Shown here: in pieces, positions 36,165-48,738 of the stretch | How the letters are laid out: each line of letters starts with the position of its first letter | Numbering within the stretch: position 1 is the first letter of the stretch | Assembly (NCBI GenBank): GCA_029582155.1 | Contig: CM055901.1 | Location: 41,255,616-41,319,615, forward strand | Direction of reading: 5' to 3' | Length of the DNA stretch: 64,000 nucleotides | Origin: Panopea generosa | Taxonomy: Eukaryota > Mollusca > Bivalvia > Adapedonta > Hiatellidae | Notes under the pieces: generated by a model | Seen by the model: only the letters and a program-made list of their open reading frames with translations | What the model was told of the DNA's origin: nothing | Databases searched by the model: none | Program-made: the position numbers and the translations under genes

Positions 36165-38262
36165 TGTGAGCACAGCTTACATTTTACTTTACACTTAGTT
36201 TGTGAGCATAGCTGACATTTTACTTTACACTTAGTTTGTGAGCACAGCTGACAATTAACTTTACACTTAGTTTGTAAGCACAGCTCACATTTAACTGTAC
36301 ACTTAGTTTGTGAGCACAACTCACATTTTACTTACACTTAGTTTGTGAGCACAACTCACATTTTACTTTAAGCTTAGTTTGAGAGCACAACTCACATTTT
36401 ACTTTACACTTAGTTTGTGAGCACAACTCACATTGTACTTTACACTTAGTTTGTGAACACAACTCACATTTTACTTTATGCTTAGTTTGTGAGCACAACT
36501 CACATTTTACTTTACACTTAGTTTGTGAGCACAACTCACATTTTACTTAACATTTAGTTTGTGAGCACAACTCACATTTTTACTTTACACTTAGTTTGTG
36601 AGCACAACTCACATGGTTCTTTACACTTAGTTTGTGAGCACAGCTGACATTTAACTTAAAGCTTAGTTTGTGAGCACAACTCACATTTTACTTTACACTT
36701 AGTGTGTTAGCACAGCTAACATTTTACTTTACACTTAGTTTGTGAGCACAACTCACATTTTACTGTACACTTAGTTGGTGAACACAGCTAAAATTTTACT
36801 TGACACTTAGTTTGTGAGCACAGCTGACATTTTACTTTACACTTGGTTTGTGAGCACAACTCACATTTTACTTAACATTTAGTTTGTGAGCACAACTCAC
36901 ATTTTACTTGACACTTAGTTTGTGAGCACAGCTCACATTTTACTGTACACTTAGTTTGTGAGCACAGCTGACATTTTACTTTAAGCTTAGTTTGTGAGCA
37001 CAACTCACATTTAACTTTACACTTAGTTTGTGAGCACAACTCACATGGTACTTTACACTTAGTTTGTGAGCACAGCTGACATTTTACTTTAAGCTTAGTT
37101 TGTGAGCACAACTCACATGGTACTTTACACTTAGTTTGTGAGCACAGCTGACATTTTACTTAAAGCTTAGTTTGTGAGCATAACTCACATTTAACTGTTC
37201 ACTTAGTTTGTGAGCACAACTCACATTTTACTATACACTAAGTTTGTGAGCACAGCTGACATTTAACTGTACACTTAGTTTGTGAGCACAACTAACATTT
37301 TACTTTACACTTAGTTTGTGAGCACAGCTGACATTTTACTTTACACTTAGTTTGTGAGCACAACTCACATGGTACTTTACACTTAGTTTGTGAGCACAGC
37401 TGACATTTTACTTTAAGTTTAGTTTGTGAGCACAACTCACATGGTACTTTACACTTAGTTTGTGAGCTCAGCTGACATTTTACTTTAAGCTTAGTTTGTG
37501 AGCACAACTCACATTTAACTGTTCACTTAGTTTGTGAGCACAACTCACATTTTACTATACACTAAGTTTGTGAGCACAGCTGACATTTAACTGTACACTT
37601 AGTTTGTGAGCACAACTAACATTTTACTTTACACTTAGTTTGTGAGCACAGCTGACATTTTACTTTACACTTAGTTTGTGAGCACAACTGACATTTAACT
37701 GTACACTTAGTTTGTGAGCACAACTCGCATTTTACTTAACATTTAGTTTGTGAGCACAACTCACATTTTTACTTTACACTTAGTTTGTGAGCACAACTCA
37801 CATGGTACTTTACACTTAGTTTGTGAGCACAGCTGACATTTTACTTTAAGTTTAGTTTGTGAGCACAACTCACATGGTACTTTACACTTAGTTTGTGAGC
37901 TCAGCTGACATTTTACTTTAAGCTTAGTTTGTGAGCACAACTCACATTTAACTGTACACTTAGTTTGTGAGCACAACTCACATTTTACTATACACTTAGT
38001 TTGTGAGCACAGCTGACATTTAACTTTACACTTAGTTTGTGAGCACAATTAACATTTTACTTTACACTTAGTTTGTGAGCACAGCTGACATTTTACATTA
38101 CACTTAGTTTGTGAGCACAACTCACATTTTACTTAACATTTAGTTTGTGAGCACAACTCACATTTTACTTTACACTTAGTTTGTGAGCACAGCTAACATT
38201 TTACTATACACTTAGTTTGTGAGCACAACTCACATTTTACTATACACTTAGTTTGTGAGTGC
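36165..38262. repeat. 36-bp minisatellite array (about 58 units)
   Basis: The unit is CTTAGTTTGTGAGCACAACT then CACATTTTACTTTACA. Two main variants alternate: ...GCACAACTCACATT and ...GCACAGCTGACATT. The first forms a 6-bp stem TGTGAG/CTCACA. Minus-strand frames read a 12-residue CSQTKCKVKCEL repeat in several pieces, and I treat them as by-products. A block of about 460 bp recurs (compare 37190-37480 with 37505-37890). Confidence 0.96.
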
Positions 38263-39842
38263 AGCTGTTCCTAACTAGAAACAGTTCTGGCAACATTTTT
38301 GTACTGCTGCCAACAACACATCAGTGTAAGAAGCAGTCTGCACCAAAGCATGAGAACATGTTATACATGTCCATGTTTGGAAGGCTGATACCAAGCTCAA
38401 CTGTAGCTACAGTAATGATGAAATATTTGCATCATCCAGCGCACTTAAAATATATTACTGCACAGGTTGGAAATAATATGTTCCTTCTTTTTATTCCAAA
38501 CTTAAAGTTTATTTAAAAAGGAAAAACCTTCAACTAATTGCAATTATGGTATTCAAATATCTATTTTACCTTCATTCTACCAATAGTTTAACAACAACAG
38601 TTAAAAGCAAAATATATAAACTATACCTGTTTTAACACTCCCTTTCATTTAATAAATGACTATGAAAAACTAATTATATATATTTTTTTTATAAAATATA
38701 CCGCTAATCACATTTGCAGGATTGGTTGTTTCATATAAATAGTGTTGTAAACAGGCGTGATTTAAACTGCACTCAAACTGCATTCCCGTATACCATAAAT
38801 ATCAGGTAACAAGGCCAATGTTCACGTGTGCTATTGATTGGATTTTATTGATACTACGATGGGGTTTTATCTATAAAATGTATACCACAAAAATCCCTCT
38901 GCCAAGTTTTCAAGTAGCGTTAAACATTTTAACCAAATATGGGTATATGATGTCATAAAACTGATAAACTACTAAAATTGTATTTTGTGGGTATATTGAC
39001 GAGTCATTATGGAAATGAGATCTACACGTAATGAAAAAGAGCAGGATTCTAGCGGAGAACTAGTTGACTAGACTAAAAGTAGTGAATGACAGGAGGGATA
39101 GGTGTAGAGCCAGTCAAACAGACATGCAAACAGAAAGTAACAGAGACCTTGTTGTATTAAGCTTGCATTTAAACCATACGTTCATCATCAAATATGTGTA
39201 AACTAAACACATGGTTAATCAACAAACCCTACACTATTACATTTCTCTGATTCAAAAAGTTGATCACTATTGATTTCTATTTCAGTTTAATCAAAATTGC
39301 ATCAGATTGATTTAATTTGTATTCCAATTCAATAAGGAGATATTGATACAAGGAATTGATTCTGTGATCCAGTTCATTTGGACTGAGCTATGTAAATATT
39401 GAAGCAACTCTCCGTTTGTTGTCATTTAATATGACCTGCACATGTTGCCAGTCAGGCATTTGTACATCAAAATTGTAATTAATTATAGGAACTTAGGCGT
39501 TAGTATGTATCTACCAGAACTACATGGATAAAATATTGAAACATTCAAATTGAGAAAGAAGAGATGTCGAGACTATTTTTGCTTTGTCACAGAACAGTAT
39601 TTAAATATGATATGTAGGATCATATCATCAGAAAATACCAGGCATACAATCAAACCATCTGTAATATCAGTGAAATAGTAGATGCATGTATGTGCGAGTA
39701 GAAATATGACAAGAGTATAATGCTATGTGTTCATATATATATCAATAATATTAACAACAAAGAACAGTAGTAAATGAAGGGAAGATATGTGGTTGGGGTT
39801 GTTTGAGATGCATGTCACCTAATAGAAATGGAACAGAGGCAG
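38263..39842. other. Intron 2 sequence, no feature recognised
   Basis: Unique-looking AT-rich DNA with no exon candidate that has splice sites and coding character. Confidence 0.5.
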
Positions 39843-42800
39843 TGTGAATATGACAAACCCTGATGTACAGTGTAAATATGATGAACCCTGATGTACAGTG
39901 TAAATATAACAAATCCTGATTTACAGTGTAAATATGACTAACCCTGATGTACAGTGAAAATATGACAAACCCTGATGTACAGTGTAAATATGACTAACCC
40001 TGATGTACAGTGTAAATATGACAAACCCTGATGTACACTGTAAATATGACAAACCCTGATGTACAGTGTAAATATGACAAACCCTGGTGTACAGTGTAAA
40101 TATGACAAACCCTGATGTACAGTGTAAATATGACTAACCCTGATGTGCAGTGTAAATATGACAAACCCTGATGTACACTGTAAATATGACAAACCCTGAT
40201 GTACAGTGTGAATATGACAAACCCTGGTGTACAGTGTAAATATGACAAACCCTGATGTACAGTGTAAATATGACTAACCCTGTCGTACAGTGTAAATATG
40301 ACAAACCCTGATGTACACTGTAAATATGACAAACCCCGATGTACAGTGTAAATATGACAAACCCAGGTGTACAGTGTAAATATGACTTACCCTGATGTAT
40401 ATGACAAACCCTGATGTACAATGTAAATTCGACAAACCCTAATGTACAGTGTAAATATGACAAACCTTATATACAGTGTAATTACGACAAACGCTGAGGT
40501 ACAGTGTAAATATGACAAACCAAAATATATATAGTAAATATGGCAAACCCTTATGTACAGTGTAAATATGACAAACCCTAATGTACAGTGTAAATATGAC
40601 AAACCCTGATATAAAGTGTAAATATGATAAACCCTGATGTACAGTGTAAATATAACAAATCCTGATGTACAGTGTAAATATGACTAACCCTGATGTACAG
40701 TGAAAATATGACAAACCCTGATGTACAGTGTAAATATGACTAACCCTGATGTACAGTGTAAATATGACTAACCCTGATGTACAGTGAAAATATGACAAAC
40801 CCTGATGTACAGTGTAAATATGACTAACCCTGATGTACAGTGTAAATATGACAAACCCTGATGTACACTGTAAATATGACAAACCCTGGTGTACAGTGTA
40901 AATATGACAAACCCTGGTGTACAGTGTAAATATGACAAACCCTGGTGTACAGTGTAAATATGACAAACCCTGATGTACACTGTAAATATGACAAACCCTG
41001 ATGTACAGTGTAAATATGACAAACCCTGATGTACAGTGTAAATATGACTAACCCTGATGTACAGTGTAAATATGACAAACCCTGATGTACACTGTAAATA
41101 TGACAAACCCTGACGTACAGTGTAAATATGACAAACCCTGGTGTACAGTGTAAATATGACTAACCCTGATGTATATGACAAACCCTGAGGTACAGTGTAA
41201 ATTTGACAAGCCTTATATACAGTGTAATTACGACAAACCCTGAGGTACAGTGTAAGTATGACAAACCAAGATATACATAGTAAATATGGCAAACCCTTAT
41301 GTACAGTGTAAATATGACAAACCCTAATGTACAGTGTAAATATGACAAACCCTGATATAAAGTGTAAATATGATGAACCCTGATGTACAGTGTAAATATG
41401 ACAAACCCTAATGTACAGTGTAAATATGACAAACCCTGAGGTACAGTGTAAATATGACTAAACCTGATGTACAGTGTAAATTTTACAAACCCTGATGTAC
41501 AGTGTAAATATGACAAACCCTGATGTACAGTGTAAATATGACAAACCCTGATGTACAGTGTAATATGACAAACCATGGTGTAGTGTAAATATGACAAACC
41601 CCGATGTACAGTGTAAATATGACTAACCCTGATGTACAGTGTAAATAAGACAAACCCTGATGAACAGTGTAAATACGACAAACCCTTGTATACTGTGTAA
41701 TATGACAAACACTGATGTACAGTATAAATATGGCAAACCCTGATGTACAGTGTAATATGACAAACCCTGATGTACAGTATAAAAATGGCAAACTCTGATG
41801 TACAGTGTAATATGACAAACCTGATGTACAGTATAAATATGGCAAACCCTGATGTACAGTGTAACATGACAAACCATCATGTACAGTGTAATATGACAAA
41901 CCCTGTTGTACAGTATAAATATGGCAAATCCTGATGTACAGTGTAATATGACAAACCTTGATGTACAGTGTAAATATGTCAAGCCCTGAGGTACAGTGTA
42001 AATATGACAAACCCTGAGGTACAGTGTAAATATGACAAACCAAGATATACAGTGTAAATATGACAAACCCTAATGTACAGTGTAAATATGTCAAGCCCTG
42101 ATGTACAGTGTAAATATGACATTCCCTGAGGCACAGTATAAATATGACAAACCCTGATGTATAGTGTAAATATGTCAAGCCCTGATGTACAGTGTAATAT
42201 GACAAACCCTGATATACAGTGTAAATATGACTAACCCTGATGTACAGTGTAAATATGACAAACCCTGATGTACAGTATAAATATGACAAACCCTGATGTA
42301 CAGTGTAATATGAGAAATATGTAAATATGACTAACCCTGATGAACAGTGTAAAGATGTACAGTGTAAATATTGCAAACCCTGATGCACAGTGTAAATATG
42401 ACAAACCCTGATGTACAGTGTAATATGACAAACCCTGATGTACAGTGTAAATATGACTAACCCTGATGTACAGTGTAAATATGACAAACCCTGAGTGTAA
42501 TATGACAAACCCTGATGCACAGTGTAAATATGACAAACCCTGATGTACAGTGTAATATGACAAACCCTGATGTACAGTGTAAATATTATTTACCCTGATA
42601 TACAGTGTAAATATGACAAACCCTGATGTACAGTGTAAATATGACTAACCCTGATATACAGTGTAAATATGACAAACCCTGATGTACAGTGTAATATGAC
42701 AAACCCTGATGTACAGCATAAATATTGCAAACCCTGATGTACAGTATAAATATGACAAACCCTGATTTATAGTATAAATATATTATATATCCTGATGTAC

Positions 42801-42890
42801 AGTGTAAATATGACAAACCCCGATATAGTGTAAATTTAACTAACCCTGATATATAGTGTAAATATGACTTACCTTGATGTACTGTGTAAA
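39843..42890. repeat. 28-bp minisatellite array (about 108 units)
   Basis: The unit is about AAACCCTGATGTACAGTGTA plus AATATGAC. In the right half many units lose one A (GTAATATGAC, 27 bp) and several change AAATATGACAAAC to AAATATGGCAAAC. Larger blocks are duplicated: 40380-40640 and 41165-41370 share the unusual 'CTTATATACAGTGTAATTACGACAAAC' and 'AAATATGGCAAACCC' variants in the same order. Minus-strand frames of up to 345 codons are a by-product. Confidence 0.96.
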
Positions 42891-44255
42891 TCCACACCAT
42901 TTTATATAACAGTTCTCTGACTGTATATTATTTGTATAGTTGTATAACTGTGCCTTATAACATGAACTCCTAATACCATATAACAATGTTGTGTTAATAA
43001 TCCAACTAATTAACACAACAAAAGTTAATTAAAAGAAAATGACAATAAATATAAAGTGTAACATCCATCTAGTATATTCCTCCATGTGTTGTGAAGGACT
43101 GCCACTAAAGATAATTACACTAGCAGTATATAATTACATTGTCAGTGCATCTCATTTATATAATTATGCCTTAGCATGACTCTCTCTCATCCTTGTTCTA
43201 TATATAGCACCTGTAATTCAGTAACGACTTTGGTCCTTTTGGGTGACAACTAAGTTGCCACGATCTGGTGAAACGATAATGTTTAAAATTGCTGTCCTAA
43301 AACTATTTGTGAAATCCAGAGTGGATAATTAAAACAATAAGACACTCATAATTTCAACTGATAACAATGTTTACATTTTACAAATGCACAAATCAATACC
43401 AAGCACGAAGTATTCAATACAAATACAATACAATTGTATTGACCCTAGTTATTTAATGTATGGTGATGGGGTTATTTCATGTGCACTATAAGCCATGTCT
43501 ACTGATAAAGCCCGTGACCTTATTTGGCAGTGAATTTGTACTTGCCATAAAACAATAATTCATTGTCTGAATGAAGAATAATTTACCTGAAGAGGACAAT
43601 ATCTAGGTTAACTCTAGCTTGTTTTCTATTTTAGATATTACCACTAAATACATGATTAGTGACAGAACACTCAGACATTTAATCACTATATAGTACATAC
43701 ATTATATAATCACTACATGTATACATCATTCACTTTAAACCTTTAAAAGGCCAATCTATTTCCAAGCCCTCATCATTAACATCAACATTACAACATAGTT
43801 ATGTTCTAAAATGTTAATTTGTCCGCAATACTTACTTAAAGTCATAAAGATAATTTGGAGAATAATTCCAACATCGTATTTTATCTTTAATTGATTCCAA
43901 CTTGAAATAAAGAAACCCCCCCCAAAAAAACAACAAATATAAATGACACCGTTGTCTCTATAACAACATGTTTAACTGTTTATCTACATAAAATTAAATT
44001 TGCAGTATCACAGACCTGGAACAGGAAATGACTAAAGACTAGATTATTATGATATTTAAAAACATATTTGATGCACACAAATCAATATGACAACATTCTA
44101 AAGTCAATAAAATATCAGACAGTTATTGCTGCAATTTAAACCAATTTTCTTCCACAATCTACAATAATATTTGATCAAATTCGCACTTGTGATTTTGACA
44201 AATGTTACATCACCGACCCTGGCACTAAGATTCTGATACTGCATTGACTCCCTTA
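42891..44255. other. Intron 2 sequence, no feature recognised
   Basis: AT-rich unique sequence between two arrays. A short C-tract lies at about 43917-43925. Confidence 0.5.
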
Positions 44256-45845
44256 GGATCGAGTAAGTGAGTGCCTATTCTGTTGTCAATGTAGCCCAGG
44301 TTAAATCCCTGCCCCAGGGATTTAGTGAGAACCTTCTCTTCTGTTGTCAATGTAACCCAGGTTAAATCCCTTCCCCAGGGATTTAGTGAGAACCTTCTCT
44401 TCTGTTGTCAATGTAGCCCAGGTTAAATCCCTGCCCCAGGGATTTAGTGAGAACCTTCTCTTCTGTTGTCAATGTAACCCAGGTTAAATCCCTTCCCCAG
44501 GGATTTAGTGAGAACCTTCTCTTCTGTTGTCAATGTAACCCAGGTTAGAATCCCTGCCCCAGGGATTTAGTGAGAACATTCTCTTCTGTTGTCAATGTAA
44601 CCCAAGTTAAAATCCCTTTCTAATGGTTTTAGTGAGAATCTTCTCTTCTGTTGTCAATGTAACCTAGGTTAGAATCCCTTTCCCATGAATTTAGTGAGAA
44701 CCTTCTCTTCTGTTGTCAATGTAACCCAGGTTAGAATCCCTGCCCCAGGGATTTAGTGAGAACATTATCTTCTGTTGTCAATGTAACCCAAAATAGAAAC
44801 CCTGCCCTAGAGATTTAGTGAGAACCTTCTCTTCTGTTGTCAATGTAACCCAAAATAGAAACCCTTCCCCAGAGATTTAGTGAGAACCTTCTCTTCTGTT
44901 GTCAATGTAACCCAGGTTAGAATCCCTGTCCCAGGGATTTAGTGAGAACCTTCTCTTCTGTTGTCAATATAGTCATGGTTAGAATCCCTGCCCCAGGGAT
45001 TTAGTGAGAACCTTCTCTTCTGTTGTCAATGAAGCCCAGGTTTGAATCCCTGTCCCAGGGATTAAGTGAGAACCTTCTCTTCTGTTGTCAATGTAACCCA
45101 GGTTAGAATCCCTGCCCAAGGGATTAAGTGAGAACCTTCTCTTCTGTTGTCAATGTAACCCAGGTTAAAATCCCTACCTCAGGGATTAAGTGAGAACCTT
45201 CTCTTCTGTTGCAAATGAAGCCCAGGTTAGAATCCCTGTCGCAGGGATTTAGTGAGACCTTCTCTTCTGTTGTCAATGTAACCCAGGTTAGAATCTCTGC
45301 CCCAGGGATTTAGTGAGAACCTTCTCTTCTGTTGTCAATGTAACCCAGGTTAAAATCCCTACCTCAGGGATTAAGTGAGAACCTTCTCTTCTGTTGTCAA
45401 TGTAACCCAGGTTAGAATCCCTGTCCCAGGGATTTAGTGAGAACCTTCTCTTCTCCAAAATAGAAACCTTGCCCTAGAGATTTAGTGAGAACCTTCTCTT
45501 CTGTTGTCAATGTAACCCAAAATAGAAACCCTGCCCCAGGGATTTAGTGAGAACCTTCTCTTCTGTTGTCAATGAAGCCCAGGTTAGAATCCCTGTCCCA
45601 GGGATTTAGTGAGAACCTTCTCTTCTGTTGTCAATGTAACCCAGGTTAGAATCCCTGCCCCATGGATTTAGTGAGAACCTTCTCTTCTGTTGTCAATGTA
45701 GTCATGGTTAGAATCCCTGCCCCATGGATTTAGTGAGAACCTTCTCTTCTGTTGTCAATGTAGTCATGGTTAGAATCCCTGCCCCAGGGATTTAGTGAGA
45801 ACATTCTCTTTTGTTATCAATGTAACCAAAGTTAGAATCATGGTT
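44256..45845. repeat. Minisatellite of about 61-62 bp with a hairpin in each unit (about 26 copies)
   Basis: The unit is about AACCCAGGTTAGAATCCCTG then CCCCAGGGATTTAGTGAGAA then CCTTCTCTTCTGTTGTCAATGT. Most units contain AATCCCTG-CCC-CAGGGATT, an 8-bp stem with a three-base loop. One unit near 45455 is shortened. Variation clusters in the left part of the unit; the part from TTAGTGAG to TTGTCAATG is well kept. Confidence 0.95.
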
Positions 45846-45952
45846 ACAATCATGGTGTTCATAAATATCAATTTCAACTAGAAATACAACAATATACTAA
45901 TATATTAGTCAGTCTCAAATCAGAATAGTCATATGGTATTCAGTTTTTTGTT

Positions 45953-46215
45953 TGTTTGTTGAATGTTTAATGTCTTTTTTATGCCATTGAGGGCTAAAAG
46001 ATGATTAGTTAACCTAACCACTCTTTCCTGCGGACGTTACGTTAACCAGTATTCGAGCACACCGATCCATGCAAGTAACTGATAATTTTCTCACTTGAAA
46101 GCCAAATGACAATGTGAAATGCAATGTCATAGATCATTCATCCCGGAGACTGTGGGGATTTGAACTCATAACCTCTGGATTGGTAGTCAGACATGCTACT
46201 GACTGAGCTAACCAG
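45953..46215 (-). mobile_element. tRNA-derived SINE, copy 3 (with tRNA-like head)
   Basis: On the minus strand the head reads CTGGTTAGCTCAGTCAGTAG (A-box region, about 46215-46196) and, further on, GGTTATGAGTTCAAATCCCC (B-box region, about 46173-46154). A body shared with the copies at 18021 and 48513 follows, then a 3' end TTAAACATTCAACAAACAAA. This is the copy that best shows the tRNA origin. It should carry an internal RNA polymerase III promoter, although activity is unknown. Confidence 0.8.
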
Positions 46216-47371
46216 ATATTCAGTTGTTATAATGACGCTGTTGAAGGAATTAAATCAGATGGACCAACAACTGATAATGACCTTTGGTGGTATGGACGTA
46301 TTAAAGTATCAGCATGTTTGCATCATAGTACAAACAGGGCGTAATGATTTATATCACCTGGGGTGTATTTGCCAGTGAGCAACACTCCTTACTTTTTCTT
46401 ATATCTAATGGGGAGTTACCAAAACCAACCAACAAAATTCCATTTCAATATATTGAATATTGACCAAGATAACCAGGTGATAAAACAAACAATGTGCCAG
46501 GTCAGCATTGGTATGAAGGCAGATAAAACTTTCACAATTTGTAAATATCTCACAGGGCTAGGGTACAAAAGTTCAAACTTAGATAAAAGAATTTATATGA
46601 TCACATTTATGATGCAGTAGCACTACTGTATTCCATCTCCCGTCATAATTGTCCACCTCCTTAGAGGACAGGTGGAGGTTGAAAGCGAGATGTAAAAAGT
46701 TCTATTATTTCCCTTCATGAAACAAAATGTTGTGGATGGATACCCATAAATCTTGGCTCATATAACAAGATCCGGATGTAGATCAGTCTGAAGTTTCACA
46801 CCCAATTAACATAGCATGACCAATATCAGTTATGATGATCAACTTGTCTTATAGTATACACAAGCAAATATTTAGTTGAATCGATTTCGGTTAGTAAATG
46901 GCATATACACTATAGTCTCATTAAACTTCATCATACCAGCAGAGTTACAAACAGTACACACCTGAACTGTCTCGTCATCACAGACAATGTTCAGATATAT
47001 TACCTGTATAACTGATCCTCACACATAACAAATATCCATAAGTGTCAATCCCATCAATAACAGTTACTATGCAAAAATATTCTCATTTCTAAATACGTAG
47101 TGTATGCTTGATCATGAAAACATTTTACTTTTTGTAAGTTTAAATGATCAGAAAACAACAATCTTTCTTTAACTGGAGACAGCACATCAGCGATGAGTCA
47201 CAAATATGCGATGTTCATCATAGTTTAATCATTGTGTCTTGACATATCTAACAGATAATATCAGATATCCAAGTGTACTCTGTCACCCATCAATACATAC
47301 AGGTCTCTCTACAAAATGAAGTACTTATGAACAAGTTGCCTAACAAACAAATCCACAAATAGCTACCATTT
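46216..47371. other. Intron 2 sequence, no feature recognised
   Basis: AT-rich unique sequence. Short plus-strand frames (46193-46378, 46363-46620) lack coding character and run against the gene. Confidence 0.5.
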
Positions 47372-48026
47372 TTAATCCCCGCCACAGCTCATAGAGCGGA
47401 GCAGGGGATATAGAAATGGGCTGCGTCCGTCCATCAATGTGTGCGTGCGTCCCCTGCTCTCAGCACCGTATCTCCTTCAGTTGTGATTGGAATTTTAAAT
47501 AACTTAGCACAAATGTTCACTAGGACAAGATGATGTGTCATGCGAATGACTTGGGTCTGTTCGTCAAAGGTCTAGGTCATAGCTCAAGGTCAAGTGTTTG
47601 AAAATCCAAAGTATACACTGTGTTTTGTCCTGTACGGACCGTATCTCCTTTAGTTGTTATTGCATTTTTAAATAACTTGACACAAATGGTCACTATGACA
47701 AGACGATGTGTCATGCGACTGACTTAGGTCTGTTCATCAAAGGTCAAGGTCACAGCTCCGTCCGTCTGCTGCTATCCGGACCTTATCTTCTTTAGATTGT
47801 TATTGGACTTTCAAATAACTCAGCACAAATGTTTACTAGGACAAGATGATATATCATGCGAATGACTTGGGTCTGTTCTTCAAAGTTCAAGGTCACAGCA
47901 TTGTCTGTCTGTCCACTGCTGTCCAGACCGTATCTTCTTTAGTTGTGATTGGAATTTTAAATAAATTGGCACAAATGCTAACCAGCCCAAGATGATGTGT
48001 CATGCGAATGAGTTGGGTCTGTTCGT
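47372..48026 (+). mobile_element. Dispersed element family B with four internal repeats
   Basis: It opens with TTTTAATCCCCGCCACAGCT and then CATAGAGCGGAGCAGGGGAT, an imperfect hairpin (CCCC..GCTC / GAGC..GGGG). The body has four copies of about 140-175 bp starting 'CCGTATCT(C/T)CTT(C/T)AG' near 47466, 47639, 47770 and 47928, each with 'GCACAAATG', 'ACAAGATGATGTGTCATGCG' and 'GGTCTGTTCRTCAAAG'. No protein is encoded. Worn family B-like sequence ('GGTCTGTATCTCAAAGTTCA') resumes at 48743, and 'GGGGGATATGATCACACTAG...CCTCTTGTT' near 49262 may be its far end. Confidence 0.6.
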
Positions 48027-48490
48027 CAGGGGTTGTCCCTGTACCATGGACACTCTGCTTATGGACTTGCACTGTATGTGAAAGGTCAGTCTACTACATA
48101 TCAATCTCATCATCCAGATACTTTGGAATTTATGGCCCATGTGCTCCATATTCCTACAAGAAATCCTATTCTTCTACATGTAGCAGTTACATATGAACCC
48201 CCCCCCCCACCTCACCAGTTCCTAGTAGAGCTTTCAGAAGTACTTTTAAATGTTCCATAACTGTTTGACATTGTGCTTGGGGGGTGACTTCAACATTGTC
48301 CCTGATGATCTTTCTGTTATAACATTCACAGACAAATTGGGCCTCATTTAGTGGATTGATCCTTATACAGTGACACATTTTAAGGAAGAGCGTTAGACCT
48401 GATCTTTACATCATCATCATTACATGGCTTCCAGTCTGTCTACCCTCTGCCATACACAGACCACTTCTTACATGCTTCACTCTAACGAAG
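48027..48490 (+). pseudogene. Broken APE-type endonuclease fragment of a non-LTR retrotransposon
   Basis: Three plus-strand frames carry pieces of one endonuclease. The first (48033-48260) reads GLALYVKGQST...LEFMAHVL...NPILLHVAVTYEPP and then stops. A second frame from 48277 reads LGGDFNIVPDD, with the GDFN motif of AP-endonuclease-like domains. A third reads LDLIFTSSSLHGFQS...PLPYTDHF, matching the late DH motif of the same fold. The pieces occur in the correct order but are separated by frameshifts and stops (for instance TAG at about 48351), so the gene is dead. No reverse transcriptase follows; a SINE lies immediately downstream. Confidence 0.7.
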
Positions 48491-48501
48491 CCAACACAGT
48501 C

Positions 48502-48738
48502 TGTCAAGTTAATGATTGATTGAATATTTAGCGTCGTTTTTATGCCATCGAGGGCTAACAGATGATCAGTTAACATAACCACTGTTTCCTGGGATAAACC
48601 AGTACTCGAGCACACCCCATCTCCGCAAGTAACTGATAACTTTCCCACTTGAATCAGTGGTGAGAGACGAATGATAATCAGACACAATGTCGTATATCAA
48701 TCATCACGGAGACTGTTGCCGGGCGTGTGTCAAGTTAA
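48502..48738 (-). mobile_element. tRNA-derived SINE, copy 4, with 11-bp target-site duplication
   Basis: The SINE body (48513-48727, minus strand) ends in TAAATATTCAATCAAT and is cut at its 5' side before the tRNA-like head. TGTCAAGTTAA occurs on both sides, at 48502-48512 and 48728-48738. That is an 11-bp target-site duplication and direct evidence of insertion by LINE-type retrotransposition. Confidence 0.85.

Noticed and set aside
41483-42520. A 345-codon minus-strand frame
   Set aside because: It is a three-frame reading of the 27/28-bp array, and similar frames occur all along it.
46150-46215. A functional tRNA gene
   Set aside because: A and B boxes are recognisable, but the anticodon arm has a mismatch and an odd loop, and the sequence runs straight into a SINE body.
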